A stretch of DNA of 64,000 nt. It comes from Crocinitomicaceae bacterium. GTDB taxonomy: Bacteria; Bacteroidota; Bacteroidia; Flavobacteriales_D; Crocinitomicaceae. The DNA lies in contig JABURP010000022.1 of NCBI GenBank assembly GCA_014762645.1, positions 1 to 64,000 of the forward strand, written 5' to 3'. The notes below the pieces were generated by a model. That model worked only from the letters and a program-made list of their open reading frames with translations, was not told where the DNA came from and searched no databases. Positions 41,559 through 51,956 of the stretch are shown piece by piece (position 1 is the stretch's first letter; each line of letters begins with the position of its first letter). The position numbers were made by a program, and so were the translations under genes.

Positions 41559-42587
41559 TTAATGAATGGATGGATTACCTAAGCCTTTACCCTGAAAGCT
41601 CAATCGGTATCTCAGGAAAAATTCGAATCCACCAACCCCTGCAGTGGCAGGAGTAAGGCCTGAAATATTGAAATCGTAAGCAGCACCAACCGAGAACCCC
41701 GATATATCAAAAATCAAATTTACAATGGCTGCATCTCCAATTCTATAATACGTACCCAATGAAAGTGACATTTCATTAAAATACCCTGTTACTCTTGAAG
41801 CACCGCGAAGTAAAAACTTGAAATTGGAACCTAGCGTTAACGCCATGTTTGGCCCCTGTACAAAACCAAAAAATGCCGGTCTAATAGATACATTGGAATT
41901 TGTTTTATCAATCACCATTTGCCCATGTACTGTCAATTTTCGGAATAATTTATCCTCATTGGTATCAATGAACTGTATTTGTTGTTTTGTAAGATGGTGT
42001 CCCGCCAAACCAAGGCTTATGCGCATTTGCTTGTTCAGGTGAGCATACCAGTGTATTCCCGCTGATAGGTCGAACTTGCTAATATTAAGGTTTTGACCAT
42101 AAAGGTTTTCATTTGGTGATATCCCCTGATCGAAGGACGTTCCTGTCCATTGATTGTCCCAAGTAAGATTTGAACTCAATAGCGTTCTTGAATACCATGC
42201 AGGCTGTAGTCCTAGTGCCAAATGATTATCCTTTGAAAGTTCGATTGCATAATTTATAGGTACAGTGACTTCATTCACCATATATTGTCCATCCCCGGCA
42301 ACATCATTATAAAAATTAACCCCCATGCCCATAAAACTACCTCTGTCCAACATCCGCCAATCAACACTTGCTGAAATGGTGCGGTAAGGATTGTCAGATA
42401 CGGTTAGCCACTGCATTCTGAAATTTGTGAACAACTGCATTTGACCCGGTGAAAACCCCGCAGTTGCTGGATTCAAATATACCGGTGACTCTGCGAACAT
42501 AGAAAAATGTTTGTCCTGCTGCGCAGTAGCGGCTGATACTAATCCAATAGTAAACAGTCCTATCAATATTTTTTTCATATTCTTCAT
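41559..42587 (-). CDS. PorP/SprF-family type IX secretion outer-membrane protein
   Basis: Beta-barrel of 342 residues that, in Bacteroidota, is required for secretion or anchoring of a specific T9SS type B partner. Signal peptide MKKILIGLFTIGLVSAATAQ (the annotated start could be three codons earlier). Characteristic residues are QDKHFSMFAESPVYLNPATAGF (near 22-45), MLDRGSFMGMGVNFYNDVAGDG and a C-terminal AYDFNISGL segment. It lies 19 bases after, and on the same strand as, the 1003-residue gliding-motility C-terminal-domain protein, the classic pairing. Confidence 0.93.
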   Translation of the reverse strand: MKNMKKILIGLFTIGLVSAATAQQDKHFSMFAESPVYLNPATAGFSPGQMQLFTNFRMQWLTVSDNPYRTISASVDWRMLDRGSFMGMGVNFYNDVAGDGQYMVNEVTVPINYAIELSKDNHLALGLQPAWYSRTLLSSNLTWDNQWTGTSFDQGISPNENLYGQNLNISKFDLSAGIHWYAHLNKQMRISLGLAGHHLTKQQIQFIDTNEDKLFRKLTVHGQMVIDKTNSNVSIRPAFFGFVQGPNMALTLGSNFKFLLRGASRVTGYFNEMSLSLGTYYRIGDAAIVNLIFDISGFSVGAAYDFNISGLTPATAGVGGFEFFLRYRLSFQGKGLGNPSIH

Positions 42588-42606
42588 ATCTCTGTTTATC
42601 TTTTGG

Positions 42607-45600
42607 TTAGCGTATTAATGTTGTGTTTCCTTTTAACATTCCCGTAGCACCATTTACAAGATTATATTCGAGCATCCAGGTAAACACGCCTGAATTTTCA
42701 TCCCGACCTCTGAATGTGCCGTCCCAGCCAATATTCTGGTCATCTGATTCAAATACCTTTTGTCCGTAACGATTATATACTGTGAAAATCATTGTCTCTA
42801 TTCCAATTCCCTTTACATACAAAACGTCATTATTTCCATCTCCATTTGGTGAAAAGGCAGAAGGAACATCAATTCCTTCGATAAAGTTTACCTGAACATC
42901 AACTGAGTCGTAACCTGTACAGCCATTCAAATCTGTTAGCGCAACAGTGTAAATTGTACTTAAGTATGGACTTGCGGTGGTTACTGCACAAGTATCGCAA
43001 TCAACAAATTCTGATGGGCTCCATAAATATGAACCGGGTGATGAGCCAACGGCAATAAGGTCTGCACTCCCGCCAAGATCTATTAATGTATCTAAGGTAG
43101 CGTCAACTATTGGTACATCAAAAACCGAAATCACTTGCGAATAATTGGATGTGTCACCGCCACCTGCTATCTGTAAATTCACCGTAAATGTTCCGGTTGA
43201 ATCAAAGCATACAGTAGGATTTGGGTCATTTGAAACTGTATTTGGCGTTCCGCCTCCTCCAAAGGTCCATTCCCATGAGGCTATATTCCCACTGGAAGAA
43301 TCTGTAAATGTGATGCAATCGCCATTACAAATACTTGTGCTTGGAATCCACCAGTTAGCAGTAAGTGGATCACAGTTTTCTACCACTATTGTAATTGTGG
43401 CCTGTGCAGTACAACCACTTCCGTCATCTCCTGTTACAGTATAAGTTGTAGTACCAGTTGGAGTAAAGGCTACGCCATTGGTAACACCATTATCCCAGGT
43501 ATACGTGCTAGCTCCGCCGCCGGTCAAGGTTACCTGATCTCCTGAACAAATGGTATCATTCGGAGATGCACTGGCAGTAACGGTTGGAGCCGCATTTACC
43601 GTAATATAACTCACTTTGGTTTCAGTATCGGTACCGTTGGCATCCGTCACGGTTAGTTCTACCTGATAAGTTCCTGCCGTGTTGTAGCAAATATTTGTTG
43701 GGTTTTGCACATTAGAAGTAGGTGTTGCAGCTCCCGTAAATGTCCATGACCAGGTTGGGTTAGCACCCAAAATTGTACTGGCATCTGTAAAATCAATACA
43801 ATCTCCCTCACAAATAGTGGTTTGAGATGCATTGAAGTCAGCAGTTGGAGGTGCTCCTGAACTACAATCAACAATGGTAATAGTAACCGTCGCTGTTGCA
43901 TCAGGACATGGCGCCATTCCTGTTACGGTATAATCGAATGTATATACATTCCCAACTGTCAGTCCAGTACCGTCTAAAACCCCAGTTCCCGCATTAAACT
44001 GCCCGGATGGTGTACCAGAAGTTTCCAACCATGTACCACCAGGGTCCTGTCCGGATAACACCGTATTTAGGTCCACAATAGAATCTGTACACAAATTTTG
44101 AGAGGCATTTGAACCGGCATTTGGTGGTGCATTCACGGTTATATAACCCACCTTTGTTTCGGTATCTGTTCCGTTATCATCTGTAACTGTTAGTTCAACC
44201 TGATAGGTCCCGGCTGTGTTATAGCAAATATTTGTTGGATTTTGTACAGATGACGTTGCCGTTGCAGCACCTGTAAACGTCCAGGACCATGTCGGATTTG
44301 TTGATAAAGTAGATAAATCAGTGAAATCGATACAATCCCCTTCACAAATCGTTGTTGCTGAAGCTGAAAAATCAGCAACAGGAGGAGAAGGAACACTACA
44401 GTCAATTATTGTAATCGTTACGGTTGCTGTGGCATCCGGACAAGGTACTGTACCCGTTACGGTATAATCAAATGTATATACATTACCTATAGGAAGACCA
44501 TTGCCATCTAACACGCCCGTTCCAGCATTAAACTGACCTGAAGGTGTGCCGGATGTCTCTACCCATGTTCCACCTGGATCCTGACCGGATAAAACGGTGT
44601 TCAAATCCAGTGTTGTATTGTTACACAAATCCTGAGAGGCATTAGAACCGGCATTTGGTGGTGCATTTACGGTTATGTAGGCAACTTTCGTTTCCGTATC
44701 TGTTCCGTTATCATCCGTAACTGTCAGTTCAACCTGATAGGTCCCTGCAGTATTGTAGCAAATATTGGTAGGGTTTTGTACAGATGATGTTGCCGTTGCA
44801 GCACCCGTAAATGTCCATGACCAGGTAGGATTTGTGGATAATGTAGAAAGGTCAGTAAAATCAATACAATCTCCTTCACACAATGTGGTTGCAGAAGCTG
44901 AAAAGTCAGCTATTGGAGCACTCACGGCCGGAACCGTTAACTGGATATCATCTACGGCAAAGGATGGGTCTGTTCCATTATTATCATCATTATTGTGCCA
45001 GTGAAATCCTATTTTAACATTTGGGTTATTGTTGGCGCTGGCAGGTAATAACATAGAAAAGGTGGTCCATGTACCTTGAGGAGCACAACCGGCCGGAGAT
45101 ACAGCTAGTGGATCGATTTGTGCCCAACTCACACCATCAAAATACCACAATGTGGCATCATCAATTGGGTCGTAAAATGCTTGCCCAGCATAATCTTCGA
45201 TATAATTGAATGTTAAAGTAATATTAGATTGTCCCGTTAAATCAATGGTAGGTGATTCAACCCGTTTGTCCGTTTCTATAAAAAAGAATCCGAGACCACC
45301 TGCAGCATAGGCAGCACCTAAATCTCCACCAAAAATACTGCTTGCTCCAAGGTGCAAAGAGGCATCACCTCCGGAACATACTGAACCGCATGCACCTGGC
45401 GAATTTCCACATTCCTCTCCACTGACATACCACACATTGGCGTCAGCACCATTAAATCCAACATTTGTAACGGTCCAGGCACCATTTCCACTGTTGAAAC
45501 CATTGGCAAGTGTGTTTGCTGGAGGTGTTCCAAAATCTTCGGTCCAAATTACCGTTTGTGCCTGTGAATTATTGAATAATAGCAGGAAAAAGCCTGCAAT

Positions 45601-45618
45601 AAGTAGACGTATCTTCAT
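42607..45618 (-). CDS. T9SS type B (CHU_C) surface protein with repeated PKD domains
   Basis: A 1003-residue secreted protein, probably an adhesin or polymer-binding protein. Signal peptide (1-20), a jelly-roll domain at about 25-230 (with a DDIQLTVP end), then PKD and PKD-like modules and a C-terminal type B domain (about 915-1003; DVPSAFSPNGDGNND, YNRYGQKVFES and TGMLKGNTTLIR). The middle is a 178-residue unit, PKD plus a second beta module, repeated almost unchanged (residues 236-413 and 414-591), followed by a third PKD copy. It is cotranscribed with the PorP/SprF gene. Confidence 0.9.
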   Translation of the reverse strand: MKIRLLIAGFFLLLFNNSQAQTVIWTEDFGTPPANTLANGFNSGNGAWTVTNVGFNGADANVWYVSGEECGNSPGACGSVCSGGDASLHLGASSIFGGDLGAAYAAGGLGFFFIETDKRVESPTIDLTGQSNITLTFNYIEDYAGQAFYDPIDDATLWYFDGVSWAQIDPLAVSPAGCAPQGTWTTFSMLLPASANNNPNVKIGFHWHNNDDNNGTDPSFAVDDIQLTVPAVSAPIADFSASATTLCEGDCIDFTDLSTLSTNPTWSWTFTGAATATSSVQNPTNICYNTAGTYQVELTVTDDNGTDTETKVAYITVNAPPNAGSNASQDLCNNTTLDLNTVLSGQDPGGTWVETSGTPSGQFNAGTGVLDGNGLPIGNVYTFDYTVTGTVPCPDATATVTITIIDCSVPSPPVADFSASATTICEGDCIDFTDLSTLSTNPTWSWTFTGAATATSSVQNPTNICYNTAGTYQVELTVTDDNGTDTETKVGYITVNAPPNAGSNASQNLCTDSIVDLNTVLSGQDPGGTWLETSGTPSGQFNAGTGVLDGTGLTVGNVYTFDYTVTGMAPCPDATATVTITIVDCSSGAPPTADFNASQTTICEGDCIDFTDASTILGANPTWSWTFTGAATPTSNVQNPTNICYNTAGTYQVELTVTDANGTDTETKVSYITVNAAPTVTASASPNDTICSGDQVTLTGGGASTYTWDNGVTNGVAFTPTGTTTYTVTGDDGSGCTAQATITIVVENCDPLTANWWIPSTSICNGDCITFTDSSSGNIASWEWTFGGGGTPNTVSNDPNPTVCFDSTGTFTVNLQIAGGGDTSNYSQVISVFDVPIVDATLDTLIDLGGSADLIAVGSSPGSYLWSPSEFVDCDTCAVTTASPYLSTIYTVALTDLNGCTGYDSVDVQVNFIEGIDVPSAFSPNGDGNNDVLYVKGIGIETMIFTVYNRYGQKVFESDDQNIGWDGTFRGRDENSGVFTWMLEYNLVNGATGMLKGNTTLIR
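43588..44913 (-). repeat. Tandem near-identical 534-bp repeats inside the type B protein gene
   Basis: Unit 1 is 44380-44913, unit 2 is 43846-44379, and a partial third (PKD only) is 43588-43845. Conserved strings such as CEGDCIDFTD and NICYNTAGTYQVELTVTD recur unchanged. Such repeats favour length changes by recombination. Confidence 0.85.
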
Positions 45619-45648
45619 GGATAGTTTTATTTCTGGTAATTAATTTAG

Positions 45649-45677
45649 TAAATCTAACTTCCGTTTAATCAACCAAA
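45649..45677 (-). promoter_or_regulatory. Promoter of the type B protein-PorP operon
   Basis: On the minus strand TTTG, 17 bases, then TAGATTTA (one mismatch to TAnnTTTG), 30 bases before the ATG at 45618. Confidence 0.45.
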
Positions 45678-45826
45678 TGATAAACTTACAAAGTAAGACG
45701 TGTTGATAGTGGTGAAAGTTTGCTTGAGTTAGTATCTGGACACCTTAATCGAGTATTTGGCAAGTACAAGTATTTGTAAGGGTTCTAAAGGGATTTAACC
45801 ATCAAATCGCAATTGTTTTTACCAAA

Positions 45827-45858
45827 TTTGCACAATCGGATTTAAAGATATACTTTTG
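45827..45858 (+). promoter_or_regulatory. Strong Bacteroidota promoter of hppA
   Basis: TTTG (45827-45830), 20 bases, then TACTTTTG (45851-45858). Both elements and their spacing fit the consensus; the leader is about 22 bases. Confidence 0.7.
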
Positions 45859-45884
45859 CCCCTCGAAAAAATAAAAAACAACTT

Positions 45885-48173
45885 ATGGAAGATTTGTTTA
45901 TCTACTTACCTATAATCCTTGCAGTAGTGGGGCTTATATACATGTTCATCAGAAGATCATGGGTTATGAAGCAGGAGTCAGGAGATGGTAAAATGCAGGA
46001 AATTTCAAAACATATTTATGAAGGGGCGCTTGCCTTTTTAAATGCAGAGTATCGTTTACTTCTCATTTTTGTTATTGTAGCTGCGATAGCGCTTGGTGTT
46101 ATTGCTTATGTCGTACCAACAACACATTGGCTAATCTTACCTGCTTTTGTTATTGGAGCAGTATTTTCAGCTCTTGCAGGTAACATGGGGATGAGGATTG
46201 CAACACAATCTAATGTCAGAACTACTCAGGCTGCAAGAACAAGTCTTCCGAAGGCGCTTAAGGTATCCTTTGGCGGAGGAACGGTCATGGGACTAGGTGT
46301 AGCAGGATTAGCTGTATTTGGATTGAGCCTTTTATTTGTCTTATTTCTAGGATATTTCCAGTCTGGTGATATTGTAAGAGTAGATGAAATGACCATTATA
46401 CTTGAAGCATTGGCAGGGTTTTCTTTAGGAGCTGAGTCAATCGCTTTATTTGCCCGTGTTGGAGGTGGTATTTATACTAAAGCAGCAGATGTTGGTGCTG
46501 ACCTTGTTGGTAAAGTAGAAGCAGGTATTCCGGAAGATGATCCTAGAAACCCAGCGACAATTGCCGATAATGTTGGTGATAATGTTGGAGACGTTGCAGG
46601 TATGGGAGCCGACCTTTTTGGTTCTTATGTAGCAACTGTTCTGGCGTCTATGGTACTTGGTAACTATGTAATTCGTGACATGGGTGGTGATATATCATCT
46701 GAAGGATTCAATGGTATCGGACCAATTCTATTACCGCTTGTTATTGCAGGTCTTGGAATTATATTTTCAATCATTGGTACCTTATTTGTAAAAATAAAAG
46801 ATAATTCAGCTAAAGAAGCGCAAGTTCAGAAGTCATTGAATATTGGAAACTGGACAGCAATTGTTCTTACAGCAATCACTTCATTTTTCCTTATCGACTA
46901 TATGTTGCCAGCTGAGATGCAAATGGCATTTTTTGGTGAAACTGAATTGCAAACAATTACTTCCACTCGTGTATTTGGATCTGTTATAATCGGATTGTTG
47001 GTTGGAGGTTTGATCTCTTATTTCACTGAACATTACACAGGGTTAGGTAAAAAACCTGTACTGGGAATTGTTGAACAGTCTTCTACTGGTGCGGCAACAA
47101 ATATCATTGCGGGACTTGGAGTTGGGATGATTTCAACTTTTTCATCTGTTCTTTTGTTTGCTGCTGCAATTTGGGGATCCTACGCTTTTGCTGGATTTTA
47201 TGGAGTTGCAATTGCCGCTTCAGCAATGATGGCAACTACTGCTATGCAGTTGGCTATTGATGCCTTTGGACCGATTGCGGATAATGCTGGTGGTATTGCT
47301 GAAATGTCTGAACTTCCAGAAGAAGTAAGAGAGCGCACAGATATTCTTGATTCAGTTGGGAATACAACTGCCGCTACAGGTAAAGGATTTGCGATCGCTT
47401 CAGCTGCACTTACCGCACTAGCTTTATTTGCAGCATTCGTAACTTTCACAGGTATTGAAGGAATTAACATCTTCAAAGCGCCGGTATTGGCCATGCTTTT
47501 TGTCGGAGGAATGGTTCCTGTTGTATTTTCTGCCCTTGCAATGAATGCAGTTGGTAGAGCTGCCAAGAAAATGGTAGACGAAGTACGGAGACAATTTAAA
47601 GCAATTCCTGGAATCATGGAAGGAACGGGACAGCCTGAATATGGCAAGTGTGTAGATATATCTACTAAGGCAGCCCTTAAAGAAATGATGGTTCCCGGAG
47701 CATTGACTATTGCTTTCCCATTAGCTATTGCTTTTATTCCAATGATCTTTGGAATGGAGAACTTAGAAATTGCTGAAATGTTAGGTGGATATATGGCCGG
47801 AGTTACTGTTTCTGGTGTTCTTTGGGCTATTTTCCAGAACAATGCTGGTGGTGCATGGGATAATGCAAAGAAATCCTTTGAAGCAGGGGTTGAGATTGAC
47901 GGTGAAATGACGTACAAAGGATCAGATGCTCATAAAGCTGCAGTAACTGGAGATACAGTTGGTGATCCATTTAAAGATACTTCAGGGCCTTCAATGAACA
48001 TCCTGATCAAACTTACTTGTTTGATTGGTTTGGTTGTTGCTCCAATTCTTGGTGAACATGGAGGTGACAGTGATTCTCATTCGGGTGCTGTCATTGAAGA
48101 AGAAATCAACCCTATCACGAATAATTCTGAGAATACGTTAGATGCAACTGACCTTATCAAGGTGGTTGAATAA
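45885..48173 (+). CDS. hppA: Membrane-bound ion-translocating pyrophosphatase, K+-dependent class
   Basis: Couples hydrolysis of pyrophosphate to pumping of H+ and/or Na+ across the inner membrane. The 762 residues make about 16 helices. The substrate-binding [21 protein letters not shown] motif is at 202-222 and the second [11 protein letters not shown] motif at 226-236. Near residue 492 the sequence GNTTAATG has Ala where K+-independent enzymes have Lys, pointing to the K+-dependent subclass. Glu184 in GAESIAL is in the helix that sets ion choice, but I cannot assign Na+ or H+. It sits between a strong promoter and a palindromic terminator. Confidence 0.95.
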   Translation: MEDLFIYLPIILAVVGLIYMFIRRSWVMKQESGDGKMQEISKHIYEGALAFLNAEYRLLLIFVIVAAIALGVIAYVVPTTHWLILPAFVIGAVFSALAGNMGMRIATQSNVRTTQAARTSLPKALKVSFGGGTVMGLGVAGLAVFGLSLLFVLFLGYFQSGDIVRVDEMTIILEALAGFSLGAESIALFARVGGGIYTKAADVGADLVGKVEAGIPEDDPRNPATIADNVGDNVGDVAGMGADLFGSYVATVLASMVLGNYVIRDMGGDISSEGFNGIGPILLPLVIAGLGIIFSIIGTLFVKIKDNSAKEAQVQKSLNIGNWTAIVLTAITSFFLIDYMLPAEMQMAFFGETELQTITSTRVFGSVIIGLLVGGLISYFTEHYTGLGKKPVLGIVEQSSTGAATNIIAGLGVGMISTFSSVLLFAAAIWGSYAFAGFYGVAIAASAMMATTAMQLAIDAFGPIADNAGGIAEMSELPEEVRERTDILDSVGNTTAATGKGFAIASAALTALALFAAFVTFTGIEGINIFKAPVLAMLFVGGMVPVVFSALAMNAVGRAAKKMVDEVRRQFKAIPGIMEGTGQPEYGKCVDISTKAALKEMMVPGALTIAFPLAIAFIPMIFGMENLEIAEMLGGYMAGVTVSGVLWAIFQNNAGGAWDNAKKSFEAGVEIDGEMTYKGSDAHKAAVTGDTVGDPFKDTSGPSMNILIKLTCLIGLVVAPILGEHGGDSDSHSGAVIEEEINPITNNSENTLDATDLIKVVE

Positions 48174-48190
48174 TCTGACCAGATATATTT

Positions 48191-48226
48191 AAAAAAAGGC
48201 TGTCATGATCATGACAGCCTTTTTTT
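48191..48226. terminator. Perfect bidirectional terminator between hppA and cysS
   Basis: A7, a perfectly palindromic 22-base stem (GGCTGTCATGA on each arm), then T7. It serves the convergent hppA and cysS transcripts. Confidence 0.92.
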
Positions 48227-48247
48227 ATGTCTTAAAATTATACTTTT

Positions 48248-49690
48248 TTAGTTGAGACTCCAGGTGGTTCCTTCTGCACTATCCTTCACAACTATACCTG
48301 CTTCATTGAGTTTGTCACGAATAAGATCTGAAGTGGCCCAGTCTTTTTGTTCGCGGGCATTTTTTCTCAGCTCCAACACAATCTCCATTGCAGCGTCTAA
48401 CTTATTACTGCCTGATTCTTCAATCTCCCGTATACCTAATACATCAAAAACAAAGCCTTTCATTTCTCTGGATAGTTTTTCCAAATCAGCTTTTGAAATA
48501 TTGGCCTGTCCTGATTTTACCTTATTAATATAACTCGCGGCGTCAAACAACTTTGCTACCAATACCGGCGTGTTAAAATCATCATTCATTGCTGTATAAA
48601 ACCTATCAATCATGGCTTCAACATCTTCCGAACTATCCGCTTTAACCGGAAGTGCGTCTAAATCCTTTAGTGAAGACATTAATTTGTTGTATCCTTTTTC
48701 AGAGGCGGAAAGTGCCTGTGACGAAAAATCGAGAATACTTCGATAATGAGCTTGCATCATAAAAAATCTAACCACCATAGGATGATAGGCCTTATCCATA
48801 ATATCATTGTCCCCGGTAAACAACTCCATAGGAAGTATAGTATTACCGGTTGATTTACTCATCTTCTGACCATTTAGGGTAAGCATATTCGCATGCAACC
48901 AATAATTCACTGGGGGATTTCCATTTGATGCTTTCCCTTGTGCAACTTCACATTCGTGATGAGGAAATTTGAGGTCCATCCCACCACCATGAATGTCAAA
49001 TGTTTCTCCCAAATATTTTGTCGACATTGCTGTGCATTCCAGGTGCCACCCTGGAAAACCTTCTCCCCATGGAGATGGCCACCGCATTAAATGTTCCGGT
49101 GAAGCTTTCTTCCATAAAGCAAAATCCAGCGGGCTGCGTTTTTCATCTTGTCCGTCCAGGTCACGTGTTCCTGAAATAAGATCCTCTATTTTGCGTCCGG
49201 ATAATTCACCATAATTTTGTTTTTCATTATACTTTTCTACGTCAAAATAAACGGAACCATTGCTCTCGTATGCCAGTCCTTTTTCCAGAATCTTTCTGGT
49301 AATTTCAATCTGTTCAATAATATGGCCGGTTGCCGTTGGTTCAATGGTAGGAGAATGATTGTTAAACATCTCCATTATTTTATGAAAACCAACGGTATAT
49401 TTTTGAACAATCTCCATAGGTTCAAGTTGATCTAATTTACCCTTACCAGATAGGCTGGCTTCTAGATGGCCGGCATCTGTAATATTTCTGACATATCTTA
49501 CTTTATACCCTAAGTGGAGTAGGTATCTGTAAATCATATCAAATGAAATGAACGTCCTACAATTTCCCAGGTGAACATCACTGTAAACCGTTGGTCCACA
49601 CACATACATTCCTATCTGACCTTCCTGAATGGGTTTAAAGACTTCTTTCTTAGCACTAAGTGTATTGTAGATTAGTAGCTCGTTTTTCAT
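48248..49690 (-). CDS. cysS: Cysteinyl-tRNA synthetase
   Basis: Charges tRNA(Cys). The 480-residue class I enzyme has the zinc/substrate Cys31 in YVCGPTVY, the HIGH-equivalent HLGN at 40-43, the WHLECTAMS motif with a zinc cysteine, [10 protein letters not shown], and KMSKS at 276-280. The anticodon-binding helical domain fills the C-terminus. No oddities. The start is the ATG at 49690. Confidence 0.96.
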   Translation of the reverse strand: MKNELLIYNTLSAKKEVFKPIQEGQIGMYVCGPTVYSDVHLGNCRTFISFDMIYRYLLHLGYKVRYVRNITDAGHLEASLSGKGKLDQLEPMEIVQKYTVGFHKIMEMFNNHSPTIEPTATGHIIEQIEITRKILEKGLAYESNGSVYFDVEKYNEKQNYGELSGRKIEDLISGTRDLDGQDEKRSPLDFALWKKASPEHLMRWPSPWGEGFPGWHLECTAMSTKYLGETFDIHGGGMDLKFPHHECEVAQGKASNGNPPVNYWLHANMLTLNGQKMSKSTGNTILPMELFTGDNDIMDKAYHPMVVRFFMMQAHYRSILDFSSQALSASEKGYNKLMSSLKDLDALPVKADSSEDVEAMIDRFYTAMNDDFNTPVLVAKLFDAASYINKVKSGQANISKADLEKLSREMKGFVFDVLGIREIEESGSNKLDAAMEIVLELRKNAREQKDWATSDLIRDKLNEAGIVVKDSAEGTTWSLN

Positions 49691-49744
49691 TTCAATTCAA
49701 TAATATAAATCAACAATAATTTCCGGAATTAGAAAAATCTGGAA

Positions 49745-49773
49745 ATAAAAAAACCACGCCCGTTGGGCGTGGT
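49745..49773 (-). terminator. Terminator of the MORN-like gene
   Basis: ACCACGCCC and GGGCGTGGT form a perfect 9-bp GC-rich stem with a GTT loop; on the minus strand it runs into at least six T residues. It lies just past the end of the 49796 gene. Confidence 0.9.
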
Positions 49774-49795
49774 AAAAATATTGTTTCTTATTTAA

Positions 49796-50710
49796 TTATA
49801 GTTGACCGTCAGAGTGGTATTTACCATCTTTCCAGATTTCAATTTTAAGTAAGATACCGTCTGAGTCATATTTGTAAAGCTTTCCATCCCAAAGTTTACC
49901 ACTTTTGAATTCTCCGTCCATCCAAAGCTCGTCGTTTGAATTGTAAACTTTGTTATATCCATCACGGTTAAACTTGCCGCTTTTTACAACACCACCGCTA
50001 CCGCTTGGTCCTCCGCCTCCGCTAGGCTCAGTTACTTCTTCACCTTTTGGTGGGTTAACGCGATCTTTTTGTTCCTTACCTTGGACTGTCCCGTCGTCGT
50101 TATACGTGATGATTTCTTTAACGTCTCCATTCGGATAGTATCGCGTAGCAGTTCCAACTGTAACTCCGTCTTTCTTTTCGTAAACAAACTCGGGTGTTCC
50201 ATCTTCAAAGTAGTAAGCTACTTTTCCGTCTTCTTTTCCGTTTTCATTAAAGGTTTTTTCCTGAGCGACATTACCATTTTCATGATATCTTCTAAATACT
50301 TCTTGTTGTTTACCACCGGAGAAGGTACCCTCTTCCATTATTCCTCCGTGTTCGTAGTACTTTTTATAAGCGCCATTTGGTCGGTTATTTACATATACAC
50401 CAACTAAACGAGGAGTTTTACCATCTTTGTGATACTTGATCCACTCGCCATTTTTTCTGTCGTCCTTATATGGGCCTTCTTCTATTTTCCCATCTTCCGG
50501 ATATCCTTTTTCTGGCTTCATGTGTCCCCAAATGGTCCACATACCTTGTTTAAGGCCATTGTCATCTGTTACATTCGGATGTCCATCCGGATCTACTCCA
50601 TCCTGCTCAATTTCAGCCTCCATGTCTTTAACAGGTAAAACATCTCCTTTAATGAAGCTGAAACCTGCAAATGGGATCACGAAAACTAATACGGTTAATA
50701 ATCTTTTCAT
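49796..50710 (-). CDS. Secreted MORN-variant (YwqK-like) repeat protein
   Basis: A 304-residue exported protein (signal peptide MKRLLTVLVFVIPFAGFSFIKG). It has about eight copies of the short MORN_2/YwqK repeat, a Y-x-x-G-x-x-x-x-x-G-x-W/Y pattern, for example GEWIKYHKDGKTPR, GAYKKYYEHGG, EVFRRYHENGN, KVAYYFEDGTPE and ATRYYPNGDVKE. A Gly/Ser/Pro linker (about 225-237) separates these from a final three-repeat block. No enzyme motif is present. Roles in binding or envelope scaffolding are guesses. A smaller MORN lipoprotein lies at 59179. Confidence 0.85.
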   Translation of the reverse strand: MKRLLTVLVFVIPFAGFSFIKGDVLPVKDMEAEIEQDGVDPDGHPNVTDDNGLKQGMWTIWGHMKPEKGYPEDGKIEEGPYKDDRKNGEWIKYHKDGKTPRLVGVYVNNRPNGAYKKYYEHGGIMEEGTFSGGKQQEVFRRYHENGNVAQEKTFNENGKEDGKVAYYFEDGTPEFVYEKKDGVTVGTATRYYPNGDVKEIITYNDDGTVQGKEQKDRVNPPKGEEVTEPSGGGGPSGSGGVVKSGKFNRDGYNKVYNSNDELWMDGEFKSGKLWDGKLYKYDSDGILLKIEIWKDGKYHSDGQL

Positions 50711-50852
50711 CTTGTGTGAGGGTTTTTTCTATCTATTTAGCAATTTACGAATAAATTTGTGTGAAACTAAATGAATTCGACTAATTGCCAATATCTAAAG
50801 ATAAAAAAAGTTTTTAATTAGATTAGGAATTTTGTCATAATCGATTTAGCTG

Positions 50853-51788
50853 CTAAACACTGACATTATCTAACATGATCTGTGCCAAAGAGTTGAGGTC
50901 ATGTTTTGCCTGCCACCCCCAGTCTTTTGAAGCCCTTGAATCGTCAATACTGGCGGGCCATGAGCTTGCAATCTCCTGTCTAAAGTCAGGCTTGTATTCA
51001 ATTTCAAAATCCGGTACCGAATTTATTATGACTGCATATATTTCTTCCGGGGTAAATGTCATGCCTGCAATATTATAGGAAGATCGAATTAACACATTTT
51101 CTTTTGGAGCTTCCATCAGGTCAATTGTTGCGCGAATAGCATCTTCCATGTACATCATAGGCAAGGCCGTATCTTTTTTCAAAAAACAAGTGAACTTCTC
51201 CCTTTTCTTGGCCGAATAGAAGATATCCACGGCGTAGTCTGTCGTTCCTCCACCTGGCAGTGACTTATAGGAGATTAGTCCTGGATATCTGAGACTTCTA
51301 ACATCCACATCATATTTTCTGGCGTAATAATCACACCACCGTTCGCCAGCAAGTTTACTGATACCATAAACTGTTGTCGGCTCCATTATGGTTACTTGAG
51401 GGGTATTAATTTTTGGTGTTGACGGACCAAAAACCGCAATAGAACTGGGCCAAAACACCTTCTCAATCACACCGTCTTTTGCTAAATTAAGCACATTGAA
51501 CAGGCCTTGCATGTTTAGATCCCAGGCTAACTGTGGTTTTTGTTCAGCAGTTGCTGATAACAATGCAGCAAGCAAATACACTTCGGTTATCCCATGTTGC
51601 TTCACTATTTTATTTAATTGGTCTCCGTTCATTATATCCAGTTGCTCAAATGGTTCTACCATTGGGTCTCCTGAACTTCTAATATCGGATGCAATTACTG
51701 CATCACGACCAAATCTGTTTCTCAATTCAATTACCAGCTCTGTACCAATCTGACCGGAAGAACCAACAACTAAGATCTTTTTACTCAT
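50853..51788 (-). CDS. L-threonine 3-dehydrogenase, SDR (epimerase-like) type
   Basis: NAD-dependent oxidation of L-threonine to 2-amino-3-ketobutyrate, feeding glycine and acetyl-CoA. The 311-residue extended SDR has the Rossmann GSSGQIGTEL (8-17), SDIR at the end of beta 2, and the Tyr-x-x-x-Lys catalytic pair in VYGISKLAGERW (near 143-154) with the preceding SSIAVFGP. The length and motifs match the SDR-type threonine dehydrogenase found in Bacteroidota, not the zinc ADH type. A general UDP-sugar epimerase is the main alternative. It is divergent from hmgA, with a palindrome between them. Confidence 0.85.
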   Translation of the reverse strand: MSKKILVVGSSGQIGTELVIELRNRFGRDAVIASDIRSSGDPMVEPFEQLDIMNGDQLNKIVKQHGITEVYLLAALLSATAEQKPQLAWDLNMQGLFNVLNLAKDGVIEKVFWPSSIAVFGPSTPKINTPQVTIMEPTTVYGISKLAGERWCDYYARKYDVDVRSLRYPGLISYKSLPGGGTTDYAVDIFYSAKKREKFTCFLKKDTALPMMYMEDAIRATIDLMEAPKENVLIRSSYNIAGMTFTPEEIYAVIINSVPDFEIEYKPDFRQEIASSWPASIDDSRASKDWGWQAKHDLNSLAQIMLDNVSV

Positions 51789-51922
51789 GGAACATTAAAA
51801 TTTTTAAATGCATCTTACGATAGGTGTTTTTCAAGTTTTCTGTAATTATCTGTGAAAATGCATCTACTTTATACTATATTAAATGGGGGTAAGCAAAAAT
51901 ATACTTTATTTCAAATGATGTC

Positions 51923-51934
51923 TGACAATTGTCA
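51923..51934. promoter_or_regulatory. Candidate operator: perfect 12-base palindrome before hmgA
   Basis: TGACAATTGTCA is a perfect palindrome 22 bases upstream of the hmgA -7 element, in the divergent tdh/hmgA region. Its inner TTG may also act as the -33 element. The size suits a dimeric repressor of amino-acid catabolism, but no regulator gene is adjacent. Confidence 0.45.
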
Positions 51935-51956
51935 TATAAAAAACATCTGGTTTAAG

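Noticed and set aside
47198-47917. Minus-strand ORF of 239 codons inside hppA
   Set aside because: Mirror-frame shadow of a strongly conserved gene; composition is Ala/Ile/Pro-biased as expected from antisense reading.
50752-50759. Plus-strand TAAATTTG promoter match
   Set aside because: No plus-strand gene follows; the downstream genes are on the other strand. Likely a chance match.
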